This document shows, one piece after another, positions 51,461 to 60,330 of a DNA stretch of 64,000 nucleotides (its first letter is position 1; the number at the start of each line of letters is the position of its first letter). Below the pieces are notes generated by a model. It had not been told where the DNA came from. It ran no database searches and was given only the letters and a program-made list of their open reading frames with translations. The DNA comes from an uncultured Mucilaginibacter sp. GTDB lineage: Bacteria > Bacteroidota > Bacteroidia > Sphingobacteriales > Sphingobacteriaceae. The translations under genes and the position numbers were made by a program. The stretch lies in contig CAIPFE010000016.1 in assembly GCA_903864275.1 (NCBI GenBank), positions 20,580 to 84,579 of the forward strand, written 5' to 3'.

Positions 51461-53068
51461 ATGCAGGAATCAGCTTATTTTGACAAATACAACCCAATTA
51501 ATGGTGTTTGGGACGAAATGTATGGGGCGGATGCCAGCGTTCGCGCTCATTATCGTAAAGTAATTGAATATATTTCGGGCGAATCGGCGGATGACCTCAA
51601 TAAAAAAGAGGAATTGGCCAAACGCCTGTTCATGAGCCAGGGCATTACCTTCACGGTGTACAACAGCGGCGAGGGGATCGAGAAGATATTCCCGTTTGAT
51701 ATTATCCCCCGCATCATCACCGCCGAAGAATGGGCTTTTGTGGAGAAGGGCATCAAGCAGCGCCTCACTGCGCTCAACCTGTTCCTGAAAGATGTTTACC
51801 ATAACCAGTTTATTATTAAGGACGGCATTGTGCCGATAGATATTATCTACTCGTGCCCGCATTTTCTGCGCGAGATGTACCAACTGCAGGTGCCCTATGA
51901 TATTTATGTGCACATCAGCGGCATCGACATCATAAGGGACCACGACGGCACCTTTTATGTGCTGGAAGATAACCTGCGCACTCCCTCGGGCGTGAGCTAT
52001 ATGCTGGAGAACCGCGAGATCACCAAACGGCTGTTCCCCGATTTGCTGCCGCAGTGCGGGGTACGAAGCGTAACTGAATATCCTACCATATTATATAAAA
52101 ATTTGCTGGCCCTTTCGCCGCGGCAGATACATAACCCTACTATTGTGCTGTTAACGCCGGGTATTTACAACTCGGCCTATTTTGAGCATACCACCCTGGC
52201 CCGCCTGATGGGCGTTGAGCTGGTGGAGGGCCGCGACCTTGTGGTGAACAATCATAAAGTGTACATGAAAACCACTACCGGCCTGCAGCAGGTGGATGTG
52301 ATCTATCGCCGGGTGGATGACGAATACCTTGACCCGCTGGTGTTTAACCCGGGCAGCATGCTTGGGGTGGCCGGTATTATGGGCGCTTACCGCAAGGGTA
52401 ATGTGGCTATCGTAAACGCAACAGGCACCGGCGTGGCTGATGATAAGGCGGTGTATGTGTACGTGCCCGAAATGATAAAATATTACTTAAACGAGGAGCC
52501 GCTGCTAAAAAACGTGCCCACCCTGCAGCTCGGGAATATGGACGAACGTGCGCATGTTTTTGAGAACATCAATAAAATGGTGATCAAAAAAACCAATGGA
52601 AGCGGGGGTTACGGGATGCTGATGGGCCATGCTTCAACAGAGCAGGAGATCGAAGATTATAAGCTGGAAATACTAAAAGACCCGCGTAATTTTATCGCGC
52701 AGCCTACTATAAGCCTGTCGGCCGCACCCTGTTATATGCAAGGCGAGCTGCAGCCCCGCCGAATTGACTTGCGGCCTTATGCCTTGTATGGTCCGGCCGG
52801 CATTGAGATAGTACCCGGCGGCTTAACCCGCGTGGCGCTGAAAGAAGGTTCGCTGGTGGTAAATAGTTCACAAGGGGGTGGGAGTAAGGATACATGGGTA
52901 CTGGGCGCGTTGGAGGTGAAGGGCGAAAGGTTAAAGGTTAAAGGTGAGCTTAAGACGCAGGAAGGAAAAGGCGAAAGGTTAAAAGCGAAAGGTGAACCCA
53001 AGGCGGAAGAGAAGGTTAAAGCGGAGAGTTTAAAGCCGAAGAAGGAGAGGAGGAAGCAGCTGTTTTGA
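51461..53068 (+). CDS. Circularly permuted type 2 ATP-grasp protein (COG2308)
   Basis: A 535-residue protein of the COG2308 (DUF404/DUF407) family. It is predicted to be a peptide-bond-forming ATP-grasp ligase. Conserved segments: GITFTVY, FPFDIIPRIITAEEW, YVLEDNLRTPSGVSYMLENR, VDVIYRRVDDEYLDPL, VIKKTNGSGGYGMLMG, AQPTISLSAAPCY and the C-terminal DLRPYALYG. Its family part ends at about residue 480 (SQGGGSKDTWVL). The last 50 residues (LEVKGERLKVKGEL...) are encoded by a short-unit DNA repeat and are unlikely to be ancestral. First gene of the trio with the alpha-E and transglutaminase genes. Confidence 0.93.
   Translation: MQESAYFDKYNPINGVWDEMYGADASVRAHYRKVIEYISGESADDLNKKEELAKRLFMSQGITFTVYNSGEGIEKIFPFDIIPRIITAEEWAFVEKGIKQRLTALNLFLKDVYHNQFIIKDGIVPIDIIYSCPHFLREMYQLQVPYDIYVHISGIDIIRDHDGTFYVLEDNLRTPSGVSYMLENREITKRLFPDLLPQCGVRSVTEYPTILYKNLLALSPRQIHNPTIVLLTPGIYNSAYFEHTTLARLMGVELVEGRDLVVNNHKVYMKTTTGLQQVDVIYRRVDDEYLDPLVFNPGSMLGVAGIMGAYRKGNVAIVNATGTGVADDKAVYVYVPEMIKYYLNEEPLLKNVPTLQLGNMDERAHVFENINKMVIKKTNGSGGYGMLMGHASTEQEIEDYKLEILKDPRNFIAQPTISLSAAPCYMQGELQPRRIDLRPYALYGPAGIEIVPGGLTRVALKEGSLVVNSSQGGGSKDTWVLGALEVKGERLKVKGELKTQEGKGERLKAKGEPKAEEKVKAESLKPKKERRKQLF
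52913..53050. repeat. Short-unit repeat that forms the 3' end of the ATP-grasp gene
   Basis: Units ggtgaagg, gcgaaagg, ttaaagg and aggaaaagg repeat in register with codons. The protein reads VKGERLKVKGELKTQEGKGE. It matches the inverse of 51236-51300. Confidence 0.85.
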
Positions 53069-53113
53069 ATTGCGAACTAAGAAGAAAAACCATAAATCAA
53101 AAAATAAATCCGA

Positions 53114-53131
53114 TCCCGATAGCTATCGGGA
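53114..53131. repeat. Perfect 18 bp palindrome TCCCGATAGCTATCGGGA
   Basis: Lies 45 bp after the ATP-grasp stop codon and 28 bp before the alpha-E start. Looks like a dispersed palindromic repeat and could cap the first cistron. Confidence 0.6.
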
Positions 53132-53158
53132 CAAACATCCGAAATCCGAAATTAAAAA

Positions 53159-54097
53159 ATGTTAAGCAGGGTAGCAGCAAGTTTCTATTGGTTAAGCAGG
53201 TACATTGAGCGCAGCGACGGTATGCTGCGGATGCTGAAGATAAATTATGCCTCGTCGCAGGATACGGTGCAGGAATTTACCTGGGAGCCGGTGATCAGGA
53301 TATTTGCGGGACAGGACGAGGAAGAAGAAACCGGCAAGATTGAAAATAATAGCCGCGCTGTTTTGAAATATATGGTTACCGGGAAAAGTAATTCAAATTC
53401 AATTTTGAATATCATTACCCTTGCCCGCGAAAACGCCCGCGGCGTGCAGGAGCATATCCCCAAAGACCTTTGGCAATGCCTGAACGAATATTATCATACC
53501 GTAAAGGAACCAAGACTTGAAAAGGCGCTGCAGCGCGAGGATCCTATAGGCGTTTTGGACGTGCTGATAAAACAGGTAATGCTTTATTACGGCACTGCCG
53601 AAATTACCATGGAACGGGGCGAGGGGCGCAGTTTTATGAACATCGGCAAATATTTGGAGCGGGCGATACAGTCGGTGGATATATTGGATGCAAAGTTTGG
53701 GTCGATAGACGATAACCCCAATCTGCTAACCGATACCAGCTACTGGAAACACCTGCTACTTTCACTGGGCGGTTACGAACTGTATTTAAAAACGTACCGG
53801 GAAGGCTTTGAATCGACCAATATATTGGAACAGGTAATGCTGAATGAAGATTTCCCCCGGTCGGTGATCTATTCGGTAAACAATATACAGCGCTATTTTG
53901 AAAGGCTGAAGAACGACAGCAACCTGGATGATTACCGGGAGATGTCGTTCCAAATTGGCAGGCTGCAAAGCCGGATAAAATACAGTTCGGTAAAAAGTAT
54001 CGAGCTGGAGGGGCTGCACTTGTTCCTCACACAGATCAGAAAAGAACTTTACGGAATTGGAAATTCATTGAACGAACATTATTTTGCCAACTCATAG
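53159..54097 (+). CDS. Alpha-E domain protein (COG2307)
   Basis: A 312-residue all-helical protein of the alpha-E family. The N-terminus (SRVAASFYWLSRYIERSDGMLRML) is diagnostic and FMNIGKYLERAIQSVDIL repeats the pattern. No catalytic motif is known; the family nearly always sits next to COG2308. Possibly a partner or substrate-handling subunit of the ATP-grasp protein. It begins 90 bp after that gene and is followed by the transglutaminase gene. Cytoplasmic by sequence. Confidence 0.92.
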   Translation: MLSRVAASFYWLSRYIERSDGMLRMLKINYASSQDTVQEFTWEPVIRIFAGQDEEEETGKIENNSRAVLKYMVTGKSNSNSILNIITLARENARGVQEHIPKDLWQCLNEYYHTVKEPRLEKALQREDPIGVLDVLIKQVMLYYGTAEITMERGEGRSFMNIGKYLERAIQSVDILDAKFGSIDDNPNLLTDTSYWKHLLLSLGGYELYLKTYREGFESTNILEQVMLNEDFPRSVIYSVNNIQRYFERLKNDSNLDDYREMSFQIGRLQSRIKYSSVKSIELEGLHLFLTQIRKELYGIGNSLNEHYFANS

Positions 54098-54098
54098 T

Positions 54099-54210
54099 TG
54101 GAGTCCGGAAGTCCGGAAGTCGGAAAGTCCGGAAGAAGAAAAAAGTTAAAGATAGTTTAGGACATGCGTGGAGTAGCTGATAAAATCACTAATTCACTAA
54201 ATCAATAATT
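54099..54210. repeat. Two short-unit repeats between alpha-E and transglutaminase genes
   Basis: 54099-54140 consists of gtccggaa / gtcggaaa units starting just after the alpha-E stop codon. 54184-54210 holds aatcactaattcactaa, as at 6050-6085. Confidence 0.65.
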
Positions 54211-54223
54211 TATACTTATAAAT

Positions 54224-55198
54224 ATGCCCGAATTTGAGATACAACACATTACGCGTTACATTTACGAAAGCCCGGTCCGCGACAGCGCCAACCAAATCAT
54301 TTTGTTCCCGATAAAGGACGACTACCAGGACGTTTTAAAGCAGGAGCTTACCATTACCGGCAATCCCGTTGTTGATACCCATATCGACTATTATGGAAAT
54401 GAAGTGGGCAGTTTCACTTACAGTGAGCCACACTGGCAATTGACCATCAACTCCAAAATATGGGTGACTACCAAACATAAGGAGCTGCCTGTTAACGATA
54501 TATTCCCTTCGCACCAGTGGGAGGACCTTAAGCGCCTGCAATTTGTGGTGCCATATATTGATTTTTTGAAACAAGAGTATTTTGAAGGCCTGGCCGAACT
54601 AAGGGCCATTGTTGATAGTGCCTGGGTGAACGATGACACGCCTTACCAGGTGGCCCTGCGATTTTGCCAGTATGTGTATGATAATTTTGTGTACATAAAG
54701 GGCGTTACCACAGTTGAAACCACGCTGGATGAAATTTGGAAACTAAAAGCCGGTGTCTGCCAGGATTTTGCCCACATGCTGATGGAAATGCTGCGACTGG
54801 TGCACATACCCGCCCGGTATGTAAGCGGCTACATCTGCACCAGCAGGCATAATATGCGTGGCGAAGGCGCTACCCACGCTTGGGCCGAAGCCTACATCCC
54901 TGACTATGGCTGGCTTGGCATAGACCCTACAAATAACTGCGTTGCCAACGAAACCCATGTACGTTTGGCCGTAGGGCGTAATTTTACAGATTGTTCGCCG
55001 GTAAAAGGGGTTTACAAAGGCTCATCAAACCATAAACTGGAAGTGGCGGTATCGGTCGATGACGAAAACGTGCTGAATAATAACGACGCCCAGATCAATG
55101 AGGCCCATGTAACCAGTATTGTATCCGAATCTTCAAAAAACAGCTACCAAAGGTATATGGAGATCATCCAGCAGCAGCAGCAGCAACAACAGCAGTAG
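54224..55198 (+). CDS. Transglutaminase-like cysteine protease/transferase (COG1305)
   Basis: A 324-residue protein. N-terminal bacterial transglutaminase-like beta domain (EIQHITRYIYESPVRDSANQ) and a transglutaminase core with Cys in KAGVCQDFAHML, His in GATHAWAEAYIP and Asp in LGIDPTNNC. All three catalytic residues are present. The C-terminus ends in a run of nine Gln encoded by CAG/CAA, which is outside the fold and probably repeat-expanded. Third gene of the COG2308 trio; such trios are thought to make or process a peptide tag, but the product is unknown. Confidence 0.92.
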   Translation: MPEFEIQHITRYIYESPVRDSANQIILFPIKDDYQDVLKQELTITGNPVVDTHIDYYGNEVGSFTYSEPHWQLTINSKIWVTTKHKELPVNDIFPSHQWEDLKRLQFVVPYIDFLKQEYFEGLAELRAIVDSAWVNDDTPYQVALRFCQYVYDNFVYIKGVTTVETTLDEIWKLKAGVCQDFAHMLMEMLRLVHIPARYVSGYICTSRHNMRGEGATHAWAEAYIPDYGWLGIDPTNNCVANETHVRLAVGRNFTDCSPVKGVYKGSSNHKLEVAVSVDDENVLNNNDAQINEAHVTSIVSESSKNSYQRYMEIIQQQQQQQQQ

Positions 55199-55201
55199 TA
55201 G

Positions 55202-55282
55202 TAGTTTGCAGTTGGCTGCCAATGGTAGTTCATAGCCGAATTCTGCAGCTGCCATGAACTATGAACCATTAACTATGAACTA
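55202..55282. repeat. Short-unit inverted repeat between convergent genes
   Basis: Units agttcatag / gttggctgccaatgg on the left and gccatgaactatgaaccattaactatgaac on the right. It reaches the stop codon of the P5C dehydrogenase gene. Confidence 0.7.
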
Positions 55283-56917
55283 AATTTCCTTCCCCAAAAA
55301 CGGGTAGCGGTAATCTTTAGGCGGGTCGAATGTTTCTTTGATCGTACGCGGGGATACCCAGCGCAATAGATTGATCATGGATCCGGCTTTGTCATTGGTA
55401 CCCGATCCCCTGGCGCCGCCGAATGGCTGCTGGCCAACTACTGCACCGGTAGGTTTATCGTTTATATAAAAATTTCCGGCGGCATTGCGCAGGCGGTAGG
55501 TTGCTTCGGCAATGGCATACCTGTCTTGTGCGATAATTGCCCCGGTCAGGGCATAGATAGATGTTTTGTCAACAATATCCAACACCTTATCAAAATCCTT
55601 GTCCTCATAAACATAAACAGAAAGTACCGGGCCGAAAAGCTCTTCACACATGGTTACATAATAAGGGTCATTTACCTTTATTACAGTGGGCTGGATAAAC
55701 CAGCCCTGGCTTTTATCGTAACCGCCACCTGCAACTATTTCAACGCTTTTATCGGCTTTAGCAGCATCAATATATTTGGCCAGTTTATCAAACGACTTTT
55801 CGTCGATAACCGCATTAATAAAATTCTCAAAATCTTCCACGGGCCCCATTTTAAACGAGGTGATGTCGCGCTGCATCTTTTCTTTAACGGCAGGCCATAG
55901 CGAAGAGGGGATATAAGCCCGTGAAGCGGCCGAACATTTTTGTCCCTGGTATTCAAAAGAGCCACGTATCAATGCGGTATTTACTACATCGGCATCAGCG
56001 CTGGGGTGTGCCAGAACAAAATCCTTCCCGCCGGTTTCGCCGACTATGCGCGGGTAGGTTTTATATTTATGGATGTTGTTGCCTATGGTTTTCCAGATAT
56101 TCTGAAAAACACCGGTCGATCCTGTAAAGTGGATACCCGCAAAATCAGGGTGATTAAATATAACTTCGCCTGCTGTCGGGCCGTCAACATAAACAAGGTT
56201 GATAACACCTGCAGGTACGCCCGCTTCGCGGAAAACCTGCATCAAAACATTGGCCGCATAGATTTGTGTATTAGCAGGTTTCCAAACAACCACATTGCCC
56301 ATCAGGGCTGCCGAAGATGGCAGGTTACCGGCGATCGCAGTAAAATTAAAGGGGGTTAAAGCAAATACGAAACCCTCGAGCGGGCGTTGCTCGAGGCGGT
56401 TCCAAACGCCTTTGCCAGAAATGGGGGGTTGCTGCTGGTAGATCTGGCTCATGTAGTGCACATTGAACCTCAAAAAATCTATCAGCTCACAAGCGCCGTC
56501 AATTTCAGCCTGGTATGCGTTTTTCGACTGGCCCAGCATGGTGGCTGCATTTATCTTGGCACGGTATGGGCCCGCAAGCAGGTCGGCTGCTTTTAAAAAT
56601 ATGGCCGCCCGTTGCTCCCATGGCAGGGTTTCCCAATCGGCTTTTGCCGCCAGTGCAGCATCTATTGCAGCAGCCACATGGCTCTTATCACCTTCGTGGT
56701 AAGTGGCAAGTAAGTGTTTATGATCGTGAGGCGGGTGTATTTTAGCGCTTTTGCCGCTGCGTACTTCTTTGCCGCCAATGTACATAGGAATATCAATATG
56801 ATGGGCGCGGGCCTCATCCAGGGCAGCTTTAAGCGCCGACCGCTCCAGGCTGCGCGGGCCATAATTTAATACGGGCTCATTCTGCGGCGCAGGAACGTTA
56901 AAAAATCCTTTAAGCAT
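55280..56917 (-). CDS. pruA: L-glutamate gamma-semialdehyde dehydrogenase (P5C dehydrogenase)
   Basis: A 545-residue aldehyde dehydrogenase of the PutA/P5CDH group. It oxidises glutamate semialdehyde to glutamate with NAD+ in proline catabolism. General base in RIVGETGGKDFVL, nucleophile Cys in SFEYQGQKCSAASRAYI and NAD-binding motif FTGSTGVFQNIW are conserved. Length and the N-terminal LLATYHEGDKSHVAAAI fit the stand-alone enzyme of Bacteroidota; no proline dehydrogenase gene is next to it here. Single gene. Confidence 0.93.
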   Translation of the reverse strand: MLKGFFNVPAPQNEPVLNYGPRSLERSALKAALDEARAHHIDIPMYIGGKEVRSGKSAKIHPPHDHKHLLATYHEGDKSHVAAAIDAALAAKADWETLPWEQRAAIFLKAADLLAGPYRAKINAATMLGQSKNAYQAEIDGACELIDFLRFNVHYMSQIYQQQPPISGKGVWNRLEQRPLEGFVFALTPFNFTAIAGNLPSSAALMGNVVVWKPANTQIYAANVLMQVFREAGVPAGVINLVYVDGPTAGEVIFNHPDFAGIHFTGSTGVFQNIWKTIGNNIHKYKTYPRIVGETGGKDFVLAHPSADADVVNTALIRGSFEYQGQKCSAASRAYIPSSLWPAVKEKMQRDITSFKMGPVEDFENFINAVIDEKSFDKLAKYIDAAKADKSVEIVAGGGYDKSQGWFIQPTVIKVNDPYYVTMCEELFGPVLSVYVYEDKDFDKVLDIVDKTSIYALTGAIIAQDRYAIAEATYRLRNAAGNFYINDKPTGAVVGQQPFGGARGSGTNDKAGSMINLLRWVSPRTIKETFDPPKDYRYPFLGKEI

Positions 56918-57176
56918 AAAATGTCAGTTACTGCGGCAAAGATAAGGCTTAATATGGAGATTTTTGATGTGCGGATTAGTTGATTACTGTGGCTTGACAG
57001 TTGGAGCGCGATGTGCGGATTTTTGATGTGCGGATTGACGGTATTTAAATGTCATTTATCATGGGTAGCCCCTGGCGGGGCAAAAGAAATTACTTGAATT
57101 AGTTGTACAAACGGGTAGCCCCCAAACGGGACGCCAGTCGCTGGGAAAATGAAAAAAAGCTTGATATTACGACCTT
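56918..57176. other. 259 bp intergenic region with two repeat types
   Basis: Tandem gatgtgcggatt units (56962-57042), then hairpin-forming gggtagcccctggcggggc (57062-57080). The latter is close to the reverse complement of 40233-40251, and a second gggtagccc lies at 57112. No gene was seen. Confidence 0.6.
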
Positions 57177-57596
57177 CTAACTGTCATTCTTCGGATACCC
57201 TTCTTCATCCAAATCATCGCGGTCGTCTTCCGGCGTATGGCCAAGTACCCTATCGGTTGCATCAAGTTCCACAATTTCGCCATCGTCAATGTGCATCCCT
57301 AATTTGTCTACATCAGTTTCAAGTGATTCATTTGGGATATACTCATCAACCGCATCGTAAGGGTTTGCCTCATCATAAGATGAGTTCATATCTTCCCCGT
57401 TTTTTACCGAAGTGTTGTAAGGGTCGGGATGTTGATAATCGGGGTCATCGCTTTTCACGTCGTACTCAAAGCTGTTGTCGTCAGCGTTATAATTCAGGTC
57501 TTCCTTGTCAATCGTTTCGCCCAAGTCATCTTTTAAGGTTTTGTCTCTGTCTTCATTTTCATCGTCAAATCCAGGATAAAATGTATCTTTCTTCAT
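57177..57596 (-). CDS. Very acidic small protein of unknown function
   Basis: A 139-residue protein from ATG 57596 (MKKDTFYPGFDDENEDRDKT); the ORF-track start 17 codons earlier adds a Lys/Phe-rich stretch with no support. Composition is extremely rich in Asp, Glu and Asn with no predicted secondary structure core, no signal peptide and no cysteine. Recurrent Asp-Pro-Tyr/Asn patterns (YQHPDPYN, DEANPYDAVDEY) give it a repeat-like look. Such proteins occur in Bacteroidota, but none is characterised. The opposite-strand ORF is a shadow. Confidence 0.65.
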   Translation of the reverse strand: MKKDTFYPGFDDENEDRDKTLKDDLGETIDKEDLNYNADDNSFEYDVKSDDPDYQHPDPYNTSVKNGEDMNSSYDEANPYDAVDEYIPNESLETDVDKLGMHIDDGEIVELDATDRVLGHTPEDDRDDLDEEGYPKNDS

Positions 57597-57724
57597 AATT
57601 GCAGATTTATTAAATATAACATAAAAACGCTGCTTCGGTTTGTGCACAGTGTGTTGCGAGCAGTGAATTGTGCATTATTAATTAAATGATCTGCAAAAAT
57701 ACTAATAAGTAAGTGACCACCCGC

Positions 57725-58438
57725 CTAATAGTGAATTTGTTTCCTATACGAAACGACAGACCCGCCAACGGCGAACTTTACACCAATAAACAATTGTGTG
57801 TAAGCTTCGTTGTGTTTGGGCGTATTGAAACCATCAAGGCCATCGCCCAATACATAGTTATATTGATACCCAAGGTCGACTTTAACAGTTGGCTGCTGGT
57901 ACGTGTTAAAAATTTTAAATTCGTAACCGAGACGGAGTGGGATGAAAAGCTCATTACTGCTGTTTTGACCGCCTGAAACTAATCCCGGCACCTGGATAGA
58001 ATTCCTGTTTATTTTGGTCATATAATTTATTATATATCCCATCCCTATTGACAAATACAGGTTTTTAATTGCATTGCTAAACTGGCTGTGAGAATAATCC
58101 ATCAATTCCCCCGCCTGCAGTTGTCCGCGGAAAATGTAGGCGCTAAAATTATTATTAAAATACCTTCCGGTAATGGTTTTTATCGAATCGCCGCCCGTTA
58201 GTTTTCCAAACTGGGCCTCCAGAACAAAATTGGTGAATGGTGTATAATTAAAAGTAAAATTAAAATGAATGGATTCAGAAATCGGCTGCGTTTCGGCATT
58301 GCCATAAACCTGGTCGAAGCCTGCAGCCACACCTACATCATACTGCGAATAATCGTAGCCAACTTGCGCCTTTGCTAAAAGCGCGGTACAACAAACGAAC
58401 AGGGTTAAAATTGTTGTTTTGTATATCAGTTTTATCAT
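57725..58438 (-). CDS. Secreted beta-barrel-like protein
   Basis: A 237-residue protein with a signal peptide (ILTLFVCCTALLAKAQ). Alternating strands follow: YDVGVAAGFDQVYG, HFNFTFNYTPFTNFVLEAQFG, LYLSIGMGYIINYM, VKVDLGYQYNYVLGDG, YTQLFIGVKFAVGG. It probably forms an eight-stranded outer-membrane barrel. There is no recognised ligand. Single gene, divergent from icd over 215 bp. Confidence 0.7.
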   Translation of the reverse strand: MIKLIYKTTILTLFVCCTALLAKAQVGYDYSQYDVGVAAGFDQVYGNAETQPISESIHFNFTFNYTPFTNFVLEAQFGKLTGGDSIKTITGRYFNNNFSAYIFRGQLQAGELMDYSHSQFSNAIKNLYLSIGMGYIINYMTKINRNSIQVPGLVSGGQNSSNELFIPLRLGYEFKIFNTYQQPTVKVDLGYQYNYVLGDGLDGFNTPKHNEAYTQLFIGVKFAVGGSVVSYRKQIHY

Positions 58439-58542
58439 AATTTATTGTCAGCGCTTTTTAATAAGTTTAAACAGGATTTTCAAGAATATATTTTATAAAA
58501 ATAGCATCAAAGTTTATAAAAATAGCATTTGGGGGAAAAAAG

Positions 58543-58618
58543 TTGAATTGGTGAGTAGCGAGTGCTGAATAGATAATGAAAAACTCACAATTCACCACTC
58601 ACTACTCACCAATCAATT
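58543..58618. repeat. Short-unit inverted repeat upstream of icd
   Basis: Left aattggtgagtagcgagtg and right cactcactactcaccaat pair with few mismatches. Units are gtgagtag / gtgaattg. It lies directly upstream of the TATCTTTG element of icd. Confidence 0.8.
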
Positions 58619-58621
58619 TTA

Positions 58622-58629
58622 TATCTTTG
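58622..58629 (+). promoter_or_regulatory. Bacteroidota -7 element for icd
   Basis: TATCTTTG, 25 nt before the preferred start codon. The -33 region is inside the inverted repeat and has no TTTG. Confidence 0.5.
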
Positions 58630-58653
58630 CCGCCAATAAAAACCATATTCAAG

Positions 58654-59883
58654 ATGTCAAAAATTAAAGTAGAAAATCCGGTAGTTGAACTGGATGGCGA
58701 TGAAATGACCCGTATTATCTGGAAATTTATCAAAGACAAATTAATATTCCCGTACCTGGACCTTGATATTAAATATTATGACCTTGGTATTGAGTATCGC
58801 GACGAAACCAACGACCAGGTAACAATTGATGCTGCAAATGCCATAAAAAAATATGGTGTCGGAATTAAATGCGCCACAATTACACCTGACGAGGCGCGCG
58901 TTAAGGAGTTTAATTTAAAACAAATGTGGAAATCGCCAAACGGCACTATCCGTAATATACTGGATGGCACCGTTTTCCGTGAGCCGATCGTAATGGCAAA
59001 TATTCCGCGGTTGGTACCAAACTGGACTGCACCGATCTGTATCGGCCGTCATGCCTTCGGCGACCAGTACAAGGCGACAGATTTTGTGACAAAAGGAAAA
59101 GGAAAGCTGACCATCACTTTTACACCGGACGATGGCGGAAAAGAACAATCGTTTGAAGTTTTTAATTTTAAAGGCGATGGGGTCGCGCTTGCTATGTATA
59201 ATACGGATGAGTCTATTATGGGTTTTGCCCGTGCCTGTTTTAACCAGGCGTTGTTGAAAAAATGGCCTTTATATCTTTCTACTAAAAACACTATCCTTAA
59301 AAAATACGATGGCCGTTTTAAAGATATTTTCCAGGAAATTTACGAGCAGGAATTTAAACTGGATTTTGAAGCCAACCAGCTAACTTACGAGCACCGCTTA
59401 ATTGACGACATGGTAGCCTCTGCTTTAAAATGGCATGGTAATTTTGTTTGGGCCTGTAAAAATTATGATGGCGATGTGCAGTCGGATACAGTAGCGCAGG
59501 GATTTGGTTCATTAGGTTTGATGACCTCCGTTTTGGTTACACCTGATGGAACCGTTATGGAAGCCGAAGCGGCCCACGGTACCGTGACGCGCCACTATCG
59601 CGATCACCAGGCAGGCAAACCTACTTCAACCAACCCCATCGCATCAATATTTGCATGGACAAGGGGCTTGGAATTCCGTGGTTTATTGGATAGTAACCAT
59701 GAACTGATCAAATTCTGCAAAACACTGGAAGAAGTTTGCGTTGAAACCGTTGAAAGCGGAAAAATGACAAAAGATTTGGCCATTACTATAAAACCAAAGG
59801 TGGAGCATGGCACAGATTATTTATATACCGAGGAATTTTTGGCGGCTATTGATGAGAATCTGAAGAAGAAGCTGGGCAAATAG
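58654..59883 (+). CDS. icd: NADP-dependent isocitrate dehydrogenase
   Basis: A 409-residue enzyme of the homodimeric, eukaryote-like IDH type: isocitrate to 2-oxoglutarate in the TCA cycle. The start is ATG 58654 ([20 protein letters not shown]); the ORF-track extension of 26 codons is encoded by the upstream repeat and would place the promoter inside the gene. Isocitrate-binding [12 protein letters not shown] with Ser and Arg, metal ligands and the NADP-site segment [16 protein letters not shown] are all present. Confidence 0.96.
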   Translation: MSKIKVENPVVELDGDEMTRIIWKFIKDKLIFPYLDLDIKYYDLGIEYRDETNDQVTIDAANAIKKYGVGIKCATITPDEARVKEFNLKQMWKSPNGTIRNILDGTVFREPIVMANIPRLVPNWTAPICIGRHAFGDQYKATDFVTKGKGKLTITFTPDDGGKEQSFEVFNFKGDGVALAMYNTDESIMGFARACFNQALLKKWPLYLSTKNTILKKYDGRFKDIFQEIYEQEFKLDFEANQLTYEHRLIDDMVASALKWHGNFVWACKNYDGDVQSDTVAQGFGSLGLMTSVLVTPDGTVMEAEAAHGTVTRHYRDHQAGKPTSTNPIASIFAWTRGLEFRGLLDSNHELIKFCKTLEEVCVETVESGKMTKDLAITIKPKVEHGTDYLYTEEFLAAIDENLKKKLGK

Positions 59884-59907
59884 TAGTTCCTGTTTGACAT
59901 AAAATAA

Positions 59908-59933
59908 AAGTCCGTGTTTTGTTACGCGGACTT
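59908..59933 (+). terminator. Stem-loop after icd
   Basis: AAGTCCGTGT / ACGCGGACTT pair with one G-T wobble and a 6 nt loop, 25 bp after the icd stop codon. There is no T-run on the + strand, but there is one on the minus strand, so its function is uncertain. Confidence 0.45.
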
Positions 59934-59966
59934 AATAAGACCTTTCATAATAAAATCATAGAATTT

Positions 59967-60257
59967 ATGCTTGATCTTAATAAAGTAAGGGGTATATTGA
60001 CCGGTCTTAAACCCCAATTAGTAAAGAAGTATCCCATTGCGTCAATTGGTTTATTCGGCCCCATTGTTCGTGGTGATTTTAACTTTAACAGTAATATCGA
60101 CATTATAGTGGAGTTTTCGAGGCCGATAGGTATTCAACTGGTATCATTAACTGATGAACTTGAAGATGAATTGGACTGGAAAGTTGACTTGGTATCGCGA
60201 GCCGTTATTAAGCCAAAATATTTAGCGGACATCGAGTCTGAAATAATTTATATCTGA
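59967..60257 (+). CDS. MNT-type nucleotidyltransferase with degenerate active site
   Basis: A 96-residue minimal nucleotidyltransferase from ATG 59967 (the ORF-track start is upstream in the stem-loop region). The fold is clear: IGLFGPIVRGDFNFNSNIDIIVEF. The usual GSxxRG is here GPIVRG and the first Asp of SDxD is Asn (SNID), so two key catalytic features are lost. Such MNT proteins pair with HEPN toxins; no HEPN gene follows. Probably inactive or orphaned; a sequencing error is less likely since the frame is intact. Confidence 0.75.
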   Translation: MLDLNKVRGILTGLKPQLVKKYPIASIGLFGPIVRGDFNFNSNIDIIVEFSRPIGIQLVSLTDELEDELDWKVDLVSRAVIKPKYLADIESEIIYI

Positions 60258-60330
60258 ACTTTAGAAAGTTTTCCAAATCCTTATTTCAGAAATCAACAAA
60301 ATATCACAAAATAAATTTTAAACGTAAACC

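Noticed and set aside
57149-57598. 149-residue + strand ORF
   Set aside because: It is the antisense of the acidic protein; rich in His, Arg and Cys because it mirrors Asp/Glu codons.
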